NCBI GenBank assembly: GCA_951799445.1 | Contig: OX637292.1 | Coordinates: 2,421,296 to 2,485,295, forward strand | Reading direction: 5' to 3' | Length of the DNA: 64,000 bases | Origin: Pseudisothecium myosuroides | Taxonomy: Eukaryota > Streptophyta > Bryopsida > Hypnales > Lembophyllaceae | In this document: piece by piece, positions 13,208 to 25,125 of the stretch | Layout: each line of letters starts with the position of its first letter | Numbering within the stretch: the first letter of the stretch is position 1 | Program-made: the position numbers and the translations under genes | Notes under the pieces: model-generated | Database searches by the model: none | The model's input: the letters and a program-made list of their open reading frames with translations, nothing else | Told to the model about the DNA's origin: nothing

Positions 13208-14093
13208 AACCTCTAAATGCCCAAAGCACCAAATTTTGGTGTCAACAATACTTTGAAGTTAAAATAAAACCTAATCAAGTTGCTATTTTTAGTAGTTTAT
13301 ATTTTTGAAAAATTCTTTTCAAAGTCTACTTTTAGCATCAAAAATTAAATTTTGAAAATGATTAATTATGATTTTTCTATTCAAGATTTTGTACAAGGGT
13401 GTCCACTGCTATCTTGACTTTCCATAGTATTGAGGGCTCTTAGAGATGAGCCTCAAATATATTAGATCTTAGAGAAAAAATCACATTAGAAATTCATTTT
13501 AAAAATTGTAGAGTAGATTTTGAGAAGTCATAAATGATTGGGGTTATGCATGTTAGGCCCTTTAACCTCATATTTTTGTAGTGACCAAATTTTTAGATTT
13601 AGCATGTGAAAAGAAGATAGAAAGACTTCTAATCACTTTCACAATTTTAACCTTTTACTTCCTAAGAAGCCCAAATTGGGCCTCACATTTTTTGAGCAAT
13701 TTTGAAGAGTTTACAAGGAGATTTTTAAATATTTTAATAATTAATTATTTAAAAACAATACATGCAATGTTCTTTACTTAAACTAATGATATAATAAAAT
13801 TTTCCATTTAGATTATACTTTTTACTATATGATCAATCAAAGTTGACAACTTAAAATCATGAATTCTTAGGAAGTAAAGGGTTAACACCCTCATGATCAA
13901 ACATTATAATCCTTCAATCCATAAGTGATATTGTTGTGTTCTTTTTCCTGTGTGATCTCTAACATGTCTAGTTTGAATTTGTATGGTTACAATTCAAACA
14001 GAATTGATACAACTTATCATAATGTTGACTTTTTGTTCAATTTAGAACAAATACTTAGAAGCTCAAAAAAGACCTTGGGCATTTATGGGTTAA
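13206..14093 (+). mobile_element. TTAA-family element, subfamily 1, copy A (interrupted)
   Basis: The left end reads CCTCTAAATGCCCAAAGC and the right end GACCTTGGGCATTTATGGG followed by TTAA. It aligns over its length with copies at 38886-39536 (same strand) and 50831-51486 (opposite strand), sharing for example CAATACTTTGAAGTTAA. It is longer than those copies because a 231-bp MITE is inserted at 13651. Confidence 0.75.
13647..13885. mobile_element. 231-bp MITE with TTAA target duplication, nested in copy A
   Basis: TTAA at 13647-13650 and 13882-13885 flanks terminal repeats CCTTTTACTTCCTAAGAA and TTCTTAGGAAGTAAAGGG. The two related host elements, at about 39330-39333 and on the minus strand at about 51042-51045, carry a single uninterrupted TTAA-like site at the same place. 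That makes this a direct empty-site comparison. A 4-bp TTAA duplication indicates piggyBac-like (or Sola3-like) mobilisation. Confidence 0.85.
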
Positions 14094-14215
14094 ATGAGAT
14101 AAATCACCAAAAATAAAGTTTTATTTTTATGAAATTGAAGTCTAGTATGCTTGATTGGGATTGCATAAGAATTGAATGCTAATCACTTAATCAGGCAAGA
14201 CAAAAAAAATGCTTT

Positions 14216-15334
14216 TTTGTGTGCATCCCCCTTGCAACTACCAACTTCATTTAATTATATCAATAAGAGTATTGGAACTCTTTTCTTGTAATTACTTCCA
14301 ATTAAGAGTGTCTAATTTGGCAAGAGAATTCATAGTGCTCACTTGGTAAAGAACTTCACATGGCCAATGAAATTCCTTGATCTTAACCCCATAGAAAACC
14401 TACGGAGAAAAAAATGAAGTTCTAATTTCATCAGTGCTTCAAAGAGTAGATGTTGTAATTTGTATCAAAGGTAGAAGTTTTAGATGATGTAATTTGTGCC
14501 CAAAAGATATAAGTTCTAGATGGTAGACATGTAGCAATACATAGCCAAATTCTTGTATTCTTTCAAAATTTTCAACACATAAATATTTTATATTTTGAAA
14601 GTAGACTACTTGATCTTTCCAACGCACTTTATAATTTCTAATTTGATGGATTTTTAAACTTGTAGCAATAATTTCAAATCTTTGGTTTGCATATATTTTA
14701 CGCTTTGAAATAGAAAATGTGTAAACTTATTGAAGGTGATTGTATCTCAAATCCCTAATAACCATTTTGTATTTAATGTGTCTTTAAGCAATAATTTCAA
14801 GGCATGATTTTTTTTTCATTTTTTTTCATATATAGAACAATACAATGTCATTGCTAGGTGTATTATACATTGATATTGTTATTGACTGACTCTTTTATAA
14901 AAAACAAACCAAAAATATACAATATAATTGAAGTGTCAAAAATGTACTATTAGAAAAAATTAATGTTTTTATAATGATCAAATCTTTGATTGTCTTGTAC
15001 TAATCAATGTAATATGAAGTTTGGCCAATAATAAAAAAAATCACATACTAAAACTATGCACTTGTACAGTTCAAGAATTGTCAAAGTGAAATGCTTTGGA
15101 ATTGATTTGAAATACCTTTGTGAACATTTCTTCAAAATCAATTGTATATATATTTTCTATTCATGATGTACAATATTATTTCTTTAGAATAAAACCTCAA
15201 AAAATTTGTAACAGACATTATAGCGCATGCCATATAAATTTTGTCAAAGACAGCATAAATTTTTTACTTCAAATTTTCTCTTTTACAAAATAATTAGCTT
15301 GTTAAAGAAAGTTAGAGAAACTCTTCATCCTAGA
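14216..15334. other. AT-rich intergenic DNA, no gene seen
   Basis: Very AT-rich sequence with short open frames only. No terminal repeats were resolved. Confidence 0.4.
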
Positions 15335-15909
15335 TTAACCCCTTATAGACCATGAGTGCAAATTTTGAACAATGAATGAGTAGAAACACATTCTAAACTC
15401 ACCGAAATGTGTTTTTTCATGCATCATTTTTTTTAACATTCTTGTACTAGTTCTTTAACATTTGTACAATTTAGATTATGAAGATTTTGCTTTGCAAATA
15501 TTCTATAATTCACAAGGTATCGGAAGGTCTAGCCTCAAAAAATAGCTTTTTCAGTTCAAAAAATGACCCTTCAAAAACGACTTGAAACAAAATATAAAAT
15601 AAAAATCTTCAAAAATCACTATGATTAGAACTTTGCATTTTGAACTTATAGAAATAAATTCTTGTGAAAATCATAAATATTCAATCTATAATTGATTTTA
15701 AAAGGAATTTTTTATTTATGACTACAAATTTTATTATAAAATATTGGCTTGTGTAATTGTTGGTCTAACCATATGGATTTGATTTATAAATCATACTTTA
15801 CACCTTTTTTTTGAGAGTCATTATTAAAATATTTTTCTAAGTTGCATTTTATAATAGATCTCTACAATTTTGGAAATCTAGACACCTCCTTTGGTCCTTT
15901 AGGGGTTAA
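15335..15909. mobile_element. TTAA-family element, subfamily 2, copy A
   Basis: TTAA at both ends. The left terminus is CCCCTTATAGACCA and the right terminus TGGTCCTTTAGGGG, its imperfect reverse complement. The interior aligns with the sequence starting at 37265 (shared TTTTGCTTTgCAaATATTCTA-like stretch, then AAAATGAC...CTTCAAAA). No coding capacity. Confidence 0.75.
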
Positions 15910-16084
15910 AAATTCCATTTACAAATATTCTATAAAAAAGTGAAAAAAACAAGGAATGATTTTTAGAGTAAATTTATCAACTATATCATAATATTAGTTG
16001 TTGAATGTGTCTTTTTGTGATACAAAGATTTTTCTAAAGTTATTAGAATGACACAACAATTTATTACATGTCACTACAACAAAA

Positions 16085-16657
16085 TTATCCCCTAAAGAGT
16101 TAGGACACATTTAATGCATAAATGATCAAGTACTACTACTTTTTAAAGTAGTGAAAAAAATGATTAGAAAAATAAAAATAAACCGTACAAATTTATAGTA
16201 GATTGCTATAGGAATGGATGAAAAAAACTTAGAAACTTTGACTATGCAGATTGAAAGATTGCATTTGAAGTTGGAAGAAATCTAAAGTTTTTTCTAACCC
16301 AGCCTGACGAGGTCAATAGACTTTAATTCCTTCTAGACTAAGATATTTGCACTATGCATGAATTTTTTTTACAATTGCATCTACTAGATGTTAGTTAAAC
16401 ACATACCAAATTTTAGAGGTAGATTGAAGAGGAATTTTACACATACTATCCGTAGCTGCCTACCTTGCCTCAAAACTTCAGACAACATAACTTTTGATTT
16501 AGTCCTCAAATTGGAAAAAAATTATATTCCTAACAAGGTTGTACATGTCCACACCTTGTGTCAAAGTTTTAGAAAGATTTGTTGAAAATTGACTTTGTAG
16601 AAACCTATCAAAATGTTGAATTGGTTATTCAACAACCGGTTGGCTTTTAGGGGTTAT
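16085..16657. mobile_element. CCCCTAAA-terminus element in a TTAT site
   Basis: TTAT at 16085-16088 and 16654-16657, with termini CCCCTAAAGAG and CTTTTAGGGG. Because TTAT is not palindromic, its presence in the same orientation on both sides supports a genuine 4-bp target duplication. The interior does not code for anything recognisable. Confidence 0.65.
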
Positions 16658-17119
16658 CTAAGATAAGTACACCAATAATTTCCACTAATTGTTATTAAAC
16701 ATATTAAGTAATTTGCATTGGATTTTATTGGCAAGTAAAAGGAGATTCCATTTTTGTATGCATTATTTGAATACCATAAAAATAAGCTATGAATTCCATA
16801 GTATTGTCTACAGATGTTCCAAAAATTGACCCTAGGTTCTCTCAAGCTCTTATATTGTCCTAGGGAAGGTCAATGTATAGAAGATTGTAAAACTAGGATC
16901 ATCCAAAGGGTATTTTATAGAGTCTATAATTAAAATGATTGAAATACAAGTGTTCTAGAATTTATCTAGAATATTTGAAGATTATTCTCTCATATGAATT
17001 TTAAGGCCTTTAAGTTACTTCGAAAGTTTTAATATTTTATGTGCCAAGCACAAATGGAACCTTATGTTGGAACTCTCTAAACTATCTAAGATTTGTGCCA
17101 ATGGCTTCCAAAGGTGTCA

Positions 17120-17395
17120 ATAGAAGAATTTTGAGGCCTCCAAGAGACTGCAAGTTATCAGGCCTTGGGAACTCTGGGAACGCCTTGGGAACAGTAATCT
17201 GACGTAGTCACGAGAGTGCCACGTCAGAAAATAACTTAAAAATTATTTTTTTAATATATTTTTTCAAATATATATATATAATATTTTAATTTTTTTTTAA
17301 TAAATTTTTTTATAATTATATTTAAATATTCTGACTGTTCTCAGCTGCGGGAATAGCCCTGAAACGGCCCTTTGCAGCCCTCAAATTTCTTCTAA
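17120..17395. mobile_element. MITE family B, copy 1
   Basis: Terminal inverted repeats AATAGAAGAATTTTGAGG and CCTCAAATTTCTTCTAAT. The interior has a GC-rich left half with GACGTAGTCACGAGAGTGCC and ACGTCA, an AT-rich centre, and a right-hand motif CCCTGAAACGGCCC. The same layout recurs at 33499-33813 and 39949-40245. Confidence 0.8.
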
Positions 17396-18312
17396 TGTTT
17401 GTGTACATCTATGATTGTGTTCATTGTGCTTAATTGATATCTAGTTTAGTGTTTTTTTTTTGCCTAAATGTAATTGATTATTTTAAGACCATAATGATTA
17501 TGGATGTACTTATCTTAAAGCATCTCTATAAATATAGCAATTGAAGAGACAACAAATGAATCTTTTTTGGATGAAAAGTACATTGTAAATGCTTGAACTT
17601 ATGAAATTTCCAACTAGCTTTGTCAACAAATTATTCGTTTGGTCTATATATTAGATTAGCAATGATAGAGATTCAATTTTGGTTTTGCTCAATAGGTGTG
17701 GCTTGTACTTGGTTGGAAGTTAATACAATGAGTTGCAAAGGTTTGACAAAGTTAACATGTGAATCATTCTCTTATGAAGTGATGAGCTAGTATTTTAACA
17801 AGATGAATTTTCACCACATAGATAAAGATGCTCTTTCATTTTGCATGACTTCCTCTCCGTGATACAATTACTCATTGTTGAACAATATTAGTAGCGTTTC
17901 ATACCAAATCCCACATTCCAAATCAAGGACTTTCAATTCTAGTCCAAGTTCCAACTTGGTTGAATTATAAAAGGGCAATGCAATAGTATTGCATGTGGAA
18001 TTTGGAACCATTTAATGTAGAGTCCAAAGTCCCAACTTTAAATTTCAAATTCTACATCTACAATGTCTTGTAGCAAAAATAGGTCAAAAGATGAGTCAAA
18101 AAGTCAAAATTCCTATTTTTTGCACAATTGATGTTTAAAATTTGAAGCAAATAGATTGCTTGCAAGTGCAAGTCACAAAGATGTCTTGATTTAGTCTTAT
18201 TGCATACAAAAAAAATAGAATCCTAATTAGTACTTTGAGCAAGTTGTGTGAAGCTATAAAAGAATTCCAACTCTTTAATGTCATAAATTCCAAAAAGTTC
18301 TTATATACATAT
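17396..18312. other. AT-rich intergenic DNA, no gene seen
   Basis: No coding segment, and no inverted repeat that I could resolve. Confidence 0.4.
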
Positions 18313-19507
18313 CCCTTTAAAAATTGGAAAGCCCAAATTGGGCCTCCTATTTTTTTAAGCAATTTTGAAGAGTTTATATGGGGATTTTTGTTTATTTTAA
18401 TAATAATTTATTTAAACCAATGCATGCAATGTTCTTCATTCAAGTTATCCCTTAAGCGCCCAGAGGATGTTGGGCAATTGCACACTACGGTGGACCAAAG
18501 TTGGCAGAAATACATCCATAAAAGTCCATTTCATTTTTTTGCATATGATCTCTAAAGTTTATTTATTTATTTTTCTATAATTTCTTTGTAGTGTGTTAAA
18601 AAAGATGAAGAATTTTTTTTTAAAAATTTATATAAAAAAAACTTAAAAAATGATATCTTATTTTGATTTATTTCAATAAATTGTAGAATTGATTATAATG
18701 AAAATTAACTCTATTGAAAGTTAGGCCACCCTTAGAAATAATTATCACAATTATTTTGATATAATAGATTTGTGTAAAGTTGATTTTAAATATATCTAAT
18801 GTACACCCCCAAATCAATTGTATTTTTGATAAGATAATGATGCATAAATAGTTCATATCTACAAATTTAGGGATATAACTATACATATTTCAAAAAAAAT
18901 AATTTGATTACATATATACCTATTTATATAAAATTCTTTATTTTGCAAAACATATGAATTCCTAATAAGAATACATTCCAAAGTCCTTTATAAATAGAGT
19001 ATAAACAATTTTGCAAAAAGTTCTTTTGTATTATATAAATGATCAAGTATACAACAATAATATGTTTCATTTTCCATATTCTACGGCTTGTATAATTTAA
19101 AAATTTAAATTTTAAAAAAAAATCCCACTAAACTATGGACTGTAATAATCTATAGTGGATCAACGTAAGTGCAATTGCCCTTGGTTTACCAAAATCCAAA
19201 ACCTTCTAAACTCGTTCCAATCAAAATGCCATCCAAAATGAGATCCATAGATATTGACCATACCGATCGATAGTGGAGGCATGCCCGGGGATGAGGGAAA
19301 ATGGATAGATGATTTGACCGTATCGTTGAATAGATTATAATAGTCAAAGGTCGCAATTTTTCAATTTTGGAAGGCCATATTTGAGGTGCTTCGGCACTTA
19401 GGGGCTAATGGTATAATAAAATTTTCCAATTAGATTATACTTTTTACAATATGATCAATCAAAGTCCACAATTAAAATCATATATTCTTAGTAATGTATA
19501 TGAAGGG
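18313..19507. mobile_element. Second copy of the TTAA MITE, split by an insertion
   Basis: The left part (18313 to about 18444) and the right part (about 19405-19507) match consecutive halves of the MITE at 13651-13881. Shared stretches include GCCCAAATTGGGCCTC, TGCATGCAATGTTCTT (GCAATGTTCTT in the other) and TATAATAAAATTTTCCA. The intact relative shows these halves should be contiguous. They are separated here by about 960 bp. Confidence 0.75.
18445..19408. mobile_element. TTAA-type element (about 956 bp) nested in the MITE copy
   Basis: It starts TTAT-CCCTTAAGCGCC at 18445 and ends GGTGCTTCGGCACTTAGGGG-CTAA at 19408. The interrupted relative at 13780-13800 has one CTAA/TTAA-like site at the corresponding position, so the insertion boundaries follow from comparison. 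No coding capacity. The right part (about 19140-19380) is closer to gene-like GC. Confidence 0.7.
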
Positions 19508-19674
19508 ATACATTCCTAAGTGAAAATGGACCTACAATTTGGGATGTAGTGTGAAGCCCCAAGTTCAAATTTCAACTCTCCACCAATGAAATTTTGATAA
19601 TTCACTCAAGCTTGAATCGACCTTTGTGTGTTCATTGCCTATATCTTCTATTAAGTTTGCATGGTATATTCTTC

Positions 19675-20402
19675 TATATTTAGGTGCCATATTTGTTTTG
19701 TTTGTTACGGTGAGATCTCCTAGACCGTGCGTCCCTGCTGGCGTGCTTGGTACCGTTGGAAAGCCCTCAGCGAGGAGGGATGCACGGGCTTGGTTTCGTC
19801 ACATTTGGAGTTATGGTGCGGAAGTTATTGAATTTTGAAGTAGTTATGGATCAAAAAATTAGGAAATTATTTTTACTTTGATTTTGGTCGCGTTCTTGGT
19901 ACCATCGGAAAGCTCTCGGCGAGGAGAAGTGCATGGACATGGTTTTGTGGCGTTTGGACAAATGGTGGGAAAGTTTTGAATTTTTGAGTTATTTTTGGTT
20001 TTCAAAATGACTTTTACTTTTTTTTTTTTCTTGAAATACATGGACCACTTCCATTGCAGGGGAAAAAGTACACAGAACCACTGGGACCAGCCCTCGACGA
20101 AAATTCCTTTTACTTTTGTTTTGGCTGTGGCAACGGCACAGGGCTACACTAGTCCATACCTTAAGTTTGAGTGTTTGTTTGTTTTGTTTGATATGTTGAG
20201 ATCTCCCGGCCCGTGTGTCCCCCGGTGGCGTGCTTGGTACCATCGGAAAGCCCTCGACGGGGAGGGGTGCATGAGCATTGTTTCGTGACGTTTGGAGCTA
20301 CGGTGGGAAAGTTATTGAATTTTGAAGTTTTTATGAATGGAAAAAATAGAAATTTACTTTTGCTTTGATTTTGGTTGTGGCAACGGCACAGGGCACACCA
20401 GT
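19675..20402 (+). repeat. Degenerate tandem repeat, about three units of 110-230 bp
   Basis: Units share TGCTTGGTACCNTCGGAAAG, a gagGGGTGCATG-like stretch, TTCGTGaCgTTTGGAG and GGGAAAGTTATTGAATTTTG, beginning near 19675, 19891 and 20165. GATTTTGGTTGTGGCAACGG and GCACAGGGC occur twice (about 20110 and 20370). Open frames here are incidental. Confidence 0.75.
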
Positions 20403-22175
20403 TGTAGATGAGACGCGCATTTGTCAAATCAAATCATACCCCCAGGCAGCCTGGGGAAATGTGAGTAGAATAGTCTCAAAATGAACTACAGTACAGTAGG
20501 CTACTTGCTACCCATACGCAACAAATAAAGCCACATGTTGCTCACAAAAACTAAGCCGCCGGCCCTTCCTCCTGAAAAACACAAAACCCAATCCAATTTG
20601 CAAATGCATCCACACCGGCCTTCACCGCCTTACCCCACACTATTCACCACATTCCCCTTCTCACCCGGAGAACACAATCCTCCACAGACCGACACGTGGA
20701 AGACCAGCCCTGCTTCCAGGCTCCAGATCACCTGATATTTGATGTGCGTCTCCGCATTCCCATCGCCAGGCGAATCATTCCCTTCCATTCTCGATCGCCA
20801 CCAACTCAAAGACGGTCAAGAAAAGAAAAAAATAACCAGCAAAGACGCCCCCACTTGCAGTAACCCACATCAGCACCTAACGTTGAAGATTCCAAGCTTA
20901 GAAGCAGGTTGAAGATCAAAAGAATAGCGTCAAAAGAACCTGGCTTCTGTTGTGAAACAACTGACGGAAGTTGAGATTTTGAGCCCCACTATGACTAAGT
21001 TATGATACAGTAAGTTTAGTCAGGCAGGAAAGCCAGATGGAAGCTCCCAGGGACACGAGGTGCTGACTATCAGACACGAGTGCAAGGGAAAGCATAATAA
21101 TTCCCACTTTGAATCGTTCGTGACTGATGATGCCAGGTTTTGTACGGCACAACTAAGGGCTTGCAGTTTGGGAGCGACGAGTTCGGGAAGAGAGGGTTTG
21201 GTGCTGCTGCTGCTGTTGAAGCTGCTTCAGTTGCGCAAGTGAAGCACATTCTTTGGGTGTAGAATTGACCAAGAGTTGCCATTTTTGACTGGAAGGAGAG
21301 ATTCCTGGGGAGAACGAGACGTGCTTTTGGAAACAGGGGTTCAGTTTGGTCTCCGAAGGGGGTGGGATTGCAGGATTAGTTCTTGAGGTTAGTGTTGTTT
21401 GGCGTCTGTTGGGTTGTGCACGGAAGCACGATTGATTTTTGTTCAGTACTTTTTGTGATCCAGTACCTTCACATGGATTGTTTTGTAGAAACTCCTTCGG
21501 TGTAGGTGTCTGTGCGATGGTTTCATGTGTCATTTACTTAGTGTGCAGACCTAGTTGTGCCGGCCCGGGAAGTTAGGGACACCCGAAGGTCGCCACTTTG
21601 ACGCTGACTATAGTTGGACTGTTCAAATTTTTTGGTGTGCTCTTGTTAGCGAGTGAAAAGCGTTCAACACATCAAAGAATGCGCTATTTGCAATTCATAT
21701 GCAAAAGTTCGAAAATTATTGTGGTGGATGTCTTGAATCTGACACTTAAACGGATGTTTAGGTGGTTTACATCCTAATTAATACTGCCATTGTTTAAATT
21801 TGTTGGGCGGCGATTATGGGTGTCCCTACCTTAGTCTGAAATTTTGATGTATTGGTTCACATTCTTGCTGCCAGGGGATCTTAAACACCATTGCTCCGTT
21901 CTTCTGGAGCTTATGGTTCTGGAGTATGAATTACAGAACAATTTTGGTTGGATTATGGATCTCTAAGTTTAACAGAGAATTTTGGGTTGCAGGTTTGAAT
22001 CAGTCAAAGGGCTCTCAAGAATTTCCCAAGTGTACACCAAGTGGTACGACAGTTTTTGAAGAAGTACCAATTTAGCGAAGATGTTGTGGGATTGATGGAG
22101 TGCGCTCTTAATTAGTTGAGTGATATTAGGTTGCAGGAAGTAGAGATTTCAGATAATCCTTTTGAATTCTGAGAT
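20403..22175 (+). promoter_or_regulatory. Upstream region and probable leader of the ENTH gene
   Basis: About 1.7 kb of gene-like GC DNA with no supported coding exon. It probably holds the promoter, 5' UTR and possibly leader introns of the downstream ENTH gene. Proline-rich and glutamine-rich frames at 20535-20735 (plus) and 21153-21533 (minus, with a CTG/CAG cluster near 21210) show no domain and have no splice partners. A MITE lies at 21571-21833. Confidence 0.35.
21571..21833. mobile_element. TAAGGTAG-family MITE, copy 2
   Basis: The left end AGTTAGGGACACCC and right end GGGTGTCCCTACCTTA are near-perfect inverted repeats. The interior shares CAAAGAATGCG and GACTGTTCAAATTTTT-like stretches with the copy at 26463. 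It sits about 340 bp upstream of the ENTH start codon. Confidence 0.72.
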
Positions 22176-25125
22176 ATGGAGTTGGACAATCGGCCTGGTG
22201 TCGCGCTGGGTCACCTAGAGACCTTCAAGAACCGTGCTTCTTTCTTGTTCAAAGACAGCCTCAAAATTGCACGCCTGGCTTTGGTGGATATCAGCACTGC
22301 AGAATTGTAAGCCTCCTCCTTTTTCATAATCTGCCTGTAGAAGAGTTTACAGTATACATTACATGTCAAGCTTTTGCTGGACTATTCGCAACTTCAGAGC
22401 TTGTAAGAAAAATCTGCTTTTGGTGATGATCTTTAATGGTTTTGTGTATTGGTTGACACAGAATGACTGAGGATGCTACGAATGCCGATGAATGGGGCCC
22501 CACAACAAAAGCCATGGCTGATATCTGTAGCGTTGTCTACAACTCTGAAGACTATCTGCGTATTGTGCAGGTCCTTCACAGGAGGTAGAGTCTTTTGATG
22601 AAGATTCTTCATGATGTGTGCCAGCAGCTTTTTATTTTACTGGAAACCATTCCATTTCATTCTTTACCAATAAGAGAGGCAATAAGAGAGGGAATCAAGC
22701 CTAGTATGTAGTCTACGTTAGAAAGTGCAGTGGTGTACTTGCCTTTATTGTGTCCTAATGAAAGATTACTTGATGGGTTATACAAAAGGATCAACCAGTT
22801 AGAGCAGCTTCTAACTGCAGGTGCCATTTTTTCTTTTTGCCAATTACGTCTCTTGTTAGCAAAGAAGGTGATTTGCAAACAATCGTATTATGCGTTTTCT
22901 TGGAATGTTCTAGGCGGAGAGGGACCTTTTGTCTAGGGTAAAGAATGTTATGTATTCTTATCTGTGTCTTTTGCTGGTGGTACAGGTTTGCACTAAATGC
23001 CAAAAAGAATTGGAGACAAATCCACAAGTCTCTAATTCTTCTAGAATACCTTCTGTGTCGCGGTCCGGAGGATTTAGTTGTGGAGTTTCGTGAAGACAAG
23101 AAGCAATTTGAAGAGTTAGCACGCTTTGTTGACGTTGATTCGACTGGGTATGTAATTCTACCCTCCCGAAGTTTCATACTTTGAACCAGAGTATGGACAT
23201 TGCCATGTTTTTTCATATGATTCCATGGGGTTATTATTTTTACATTCTTTGTTTGAAAATATTAAGACAAGCATATTAATTGAGTGTAACTTGCCATCCT
23301 ATCTTAAACAGAGAGATTCTTAGAGATTCGCAATTGTATCTCCTCCACCTAATTTATTATTTAGTTATCGATCTACTTGTACTAGAATACTTTAGGACTT
23401 ATCATTTTTTTTTGCACTTATAAATAGTTTATTTAATCCTTTGGTTTTACACCTGCATTAGTTTTATGGTGCTTCGACTACCTTTGAGTCCATAGACTCT
23501 TAAGTTAACTGGATATTCTTGAAGTAAGTTCATTTGAAGAATCTTTTCTAAGCATGGATGATCCTCGTAATTTCAGCTGCAGGATTGACTGGGGTTCAGC
23601 ACTCCAAAGAAGAGCGAAGCATGTGCTCCATTTACTAACGGACGAGGCCTTCTACAAGGAGGAGCGCAGAAAATCTCAGAAAATCTCCAAAGGCATTTCT
23701 GGTTTCGGCAGCGAATCTTTCTCTCGCAGATCTCCTAAGATTACGTTTGATTCCGATGCAATGGATCAGGATTACGATGAAGACTCGTCATCACTGTTGG
23801 TTGATAATGAAGAAGAACGTGATCAACCTAGCATTGATACCAAGCGGAATTTCAAGTCTTCGGATGCAGACATCTCTTCTCCAGCTTCGCAGAATGAATT
23901 GCGTTGGGATGCCTTCTCTGTAAGTATACTGATCTTCAACATTTCTTGACAAGAAAATGCGCCTTTTTGAACATTTTTCTATTGGTTTTGATCACATGAC
24001 TTGGAATTTTTTGACAAATTTATGGCAAATAGTCTGAAGCAAGTGGTCCAAACTAACAGAAGGGTGCATTTTATTGCAGTTTCTGTTCATAGTATGCTCA
24101 TGTGTTAAATATTCAAAGTTACTAGGCTAGTGAAATGATATCTTTCCCTAAGTACACTCGTGAATTAATAGTGTAAACTTCCAAGCACTTGGCTACCAAC
24201 TTTTCAGAATTCTAAGCACTAGTGTGTGCATCCATTGGGAGGATTGTGGAGTTTAGCTTGGGCTGCAACGGGATGTTTTAGCCTCCCTTTTTGTTCGCTT
24301 TTGTAGCCCTCCCTTTGGTCTGTGCAAGTTCGTGGAGGCTGAGTAAGTTTTTTTAGTGCATAAGAGTTATCCTTTGTTTCATAGTAATATGAATTCAAAG
24401 ATTTCCTCCGTAGACTTAATCCCTCCCTATTCCGTCACTCAGGGTGAACAAACTAACACGCTTCACTTGAAAGGTGACCGCTATTCGTCCCTTCTTTAGT
24501 ACGTCAGTCCAGAGCTAAAATCAGTTTAGACCCAGACTATTCCGATATCTACAACTTTCACAAATTAAATAGTTTCACGCCTACTATGATGCTTTTACCA
24601 TTGACACTTTAATCTACTCCAGCATCAACAGTGCAACTACTGTGTTGGAATAGTTCGTTGAAATCTTGTTCCTATTAATGAAGCATAGCACCAAAGTTTC
24701 TCTAGGGAAATGCATGCGAAGAATTGGGTTTTTTTTATTAGAAAACTGAATTTTCGATCGTTTGCTTGCAGATTTCATCACCTCACGACAACGGAAGTGC
24801 AAGTGGCCGATCCACACATTCCGCCACCAGTGAGGCAAATCTCTACGAAGAGTCACCCACTTCTGTCTTGTCAGTTCGTAAGAGTGCACAAGGTACCTTT
24901 GACCTTAAACCCACTGAGGGCGAGAGTTTACCCAAATCTCCACCTGCTGGAGATTTCTCTCCAAGGAAGAACCCTCGTCCACTGCACAAGTTGCCACCTC
25001 CTCCTCCAGTGGCGGAGTACAAATATGTCACGCCTCAGGCTCCACTGAGGGGCTCCAGAGTGCAAAGAAAACAACCAGGGAGTGTGAAATGGCCGCATGT
25101 CATACCTGACCTTATTATCATTTAG
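22176..25125 (+). CDS. ENTH-domain clathrin/epsin-like adaptor (5 exons)
   Basis: Exons 22176-22306, 22462-22584, 22986-23147, 23577-23919 and 24772-25125 join in frame at GT-AG sites to give about 370 residues. The N-terminal 150 residues form an ENTH domain: SFFLFKDSLKIARLALVDIS, MTEDATNADEWGPTTKAM, then FALNAKKNWRQIHKSLILLE with YLLCRGPEDLV, the stretch typical of plant ENTH/epsin-like proteins. ENTH domains bind phosphoinositides and help build clathrin-coated vesicles. A region rich in Arg/Lys follows (RRAKHVLHLLTDEAFYKEER), then an acidic and Ser-rich disordered tail (YDEDSSS near residues 200-205) and a Pro-rich C-terminus (KLPPPPPVAEY). I see no NPF or DPF motifs, so clathrin and EH-protein contacts would have to be made otherwise. 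It resembles the short plant ENTH proteins rather than full-length epsins. The acceptor of exon 4 is ambiguous by six bases (23577 or 23583), and both choices keep the frame. Confidence 0.9.

Larger units (their letters stand above)
12600..14215. mobile_element. Composite foldback with several nested elements
   Basis: Outer inverted arms at about 12611-12690 and 14125-14212 match in reverse complement; the shared core includes AACATTCAATTCTTACACAA and AATCCCAATCAAGCA. Between the arms lie a 0.49-kb foldback, a TTAA element of about 0.88 kb, and a 231-bp TTAA MITE inside that. The arms look like one older element opened by later insertions. Confidence 0.6.
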
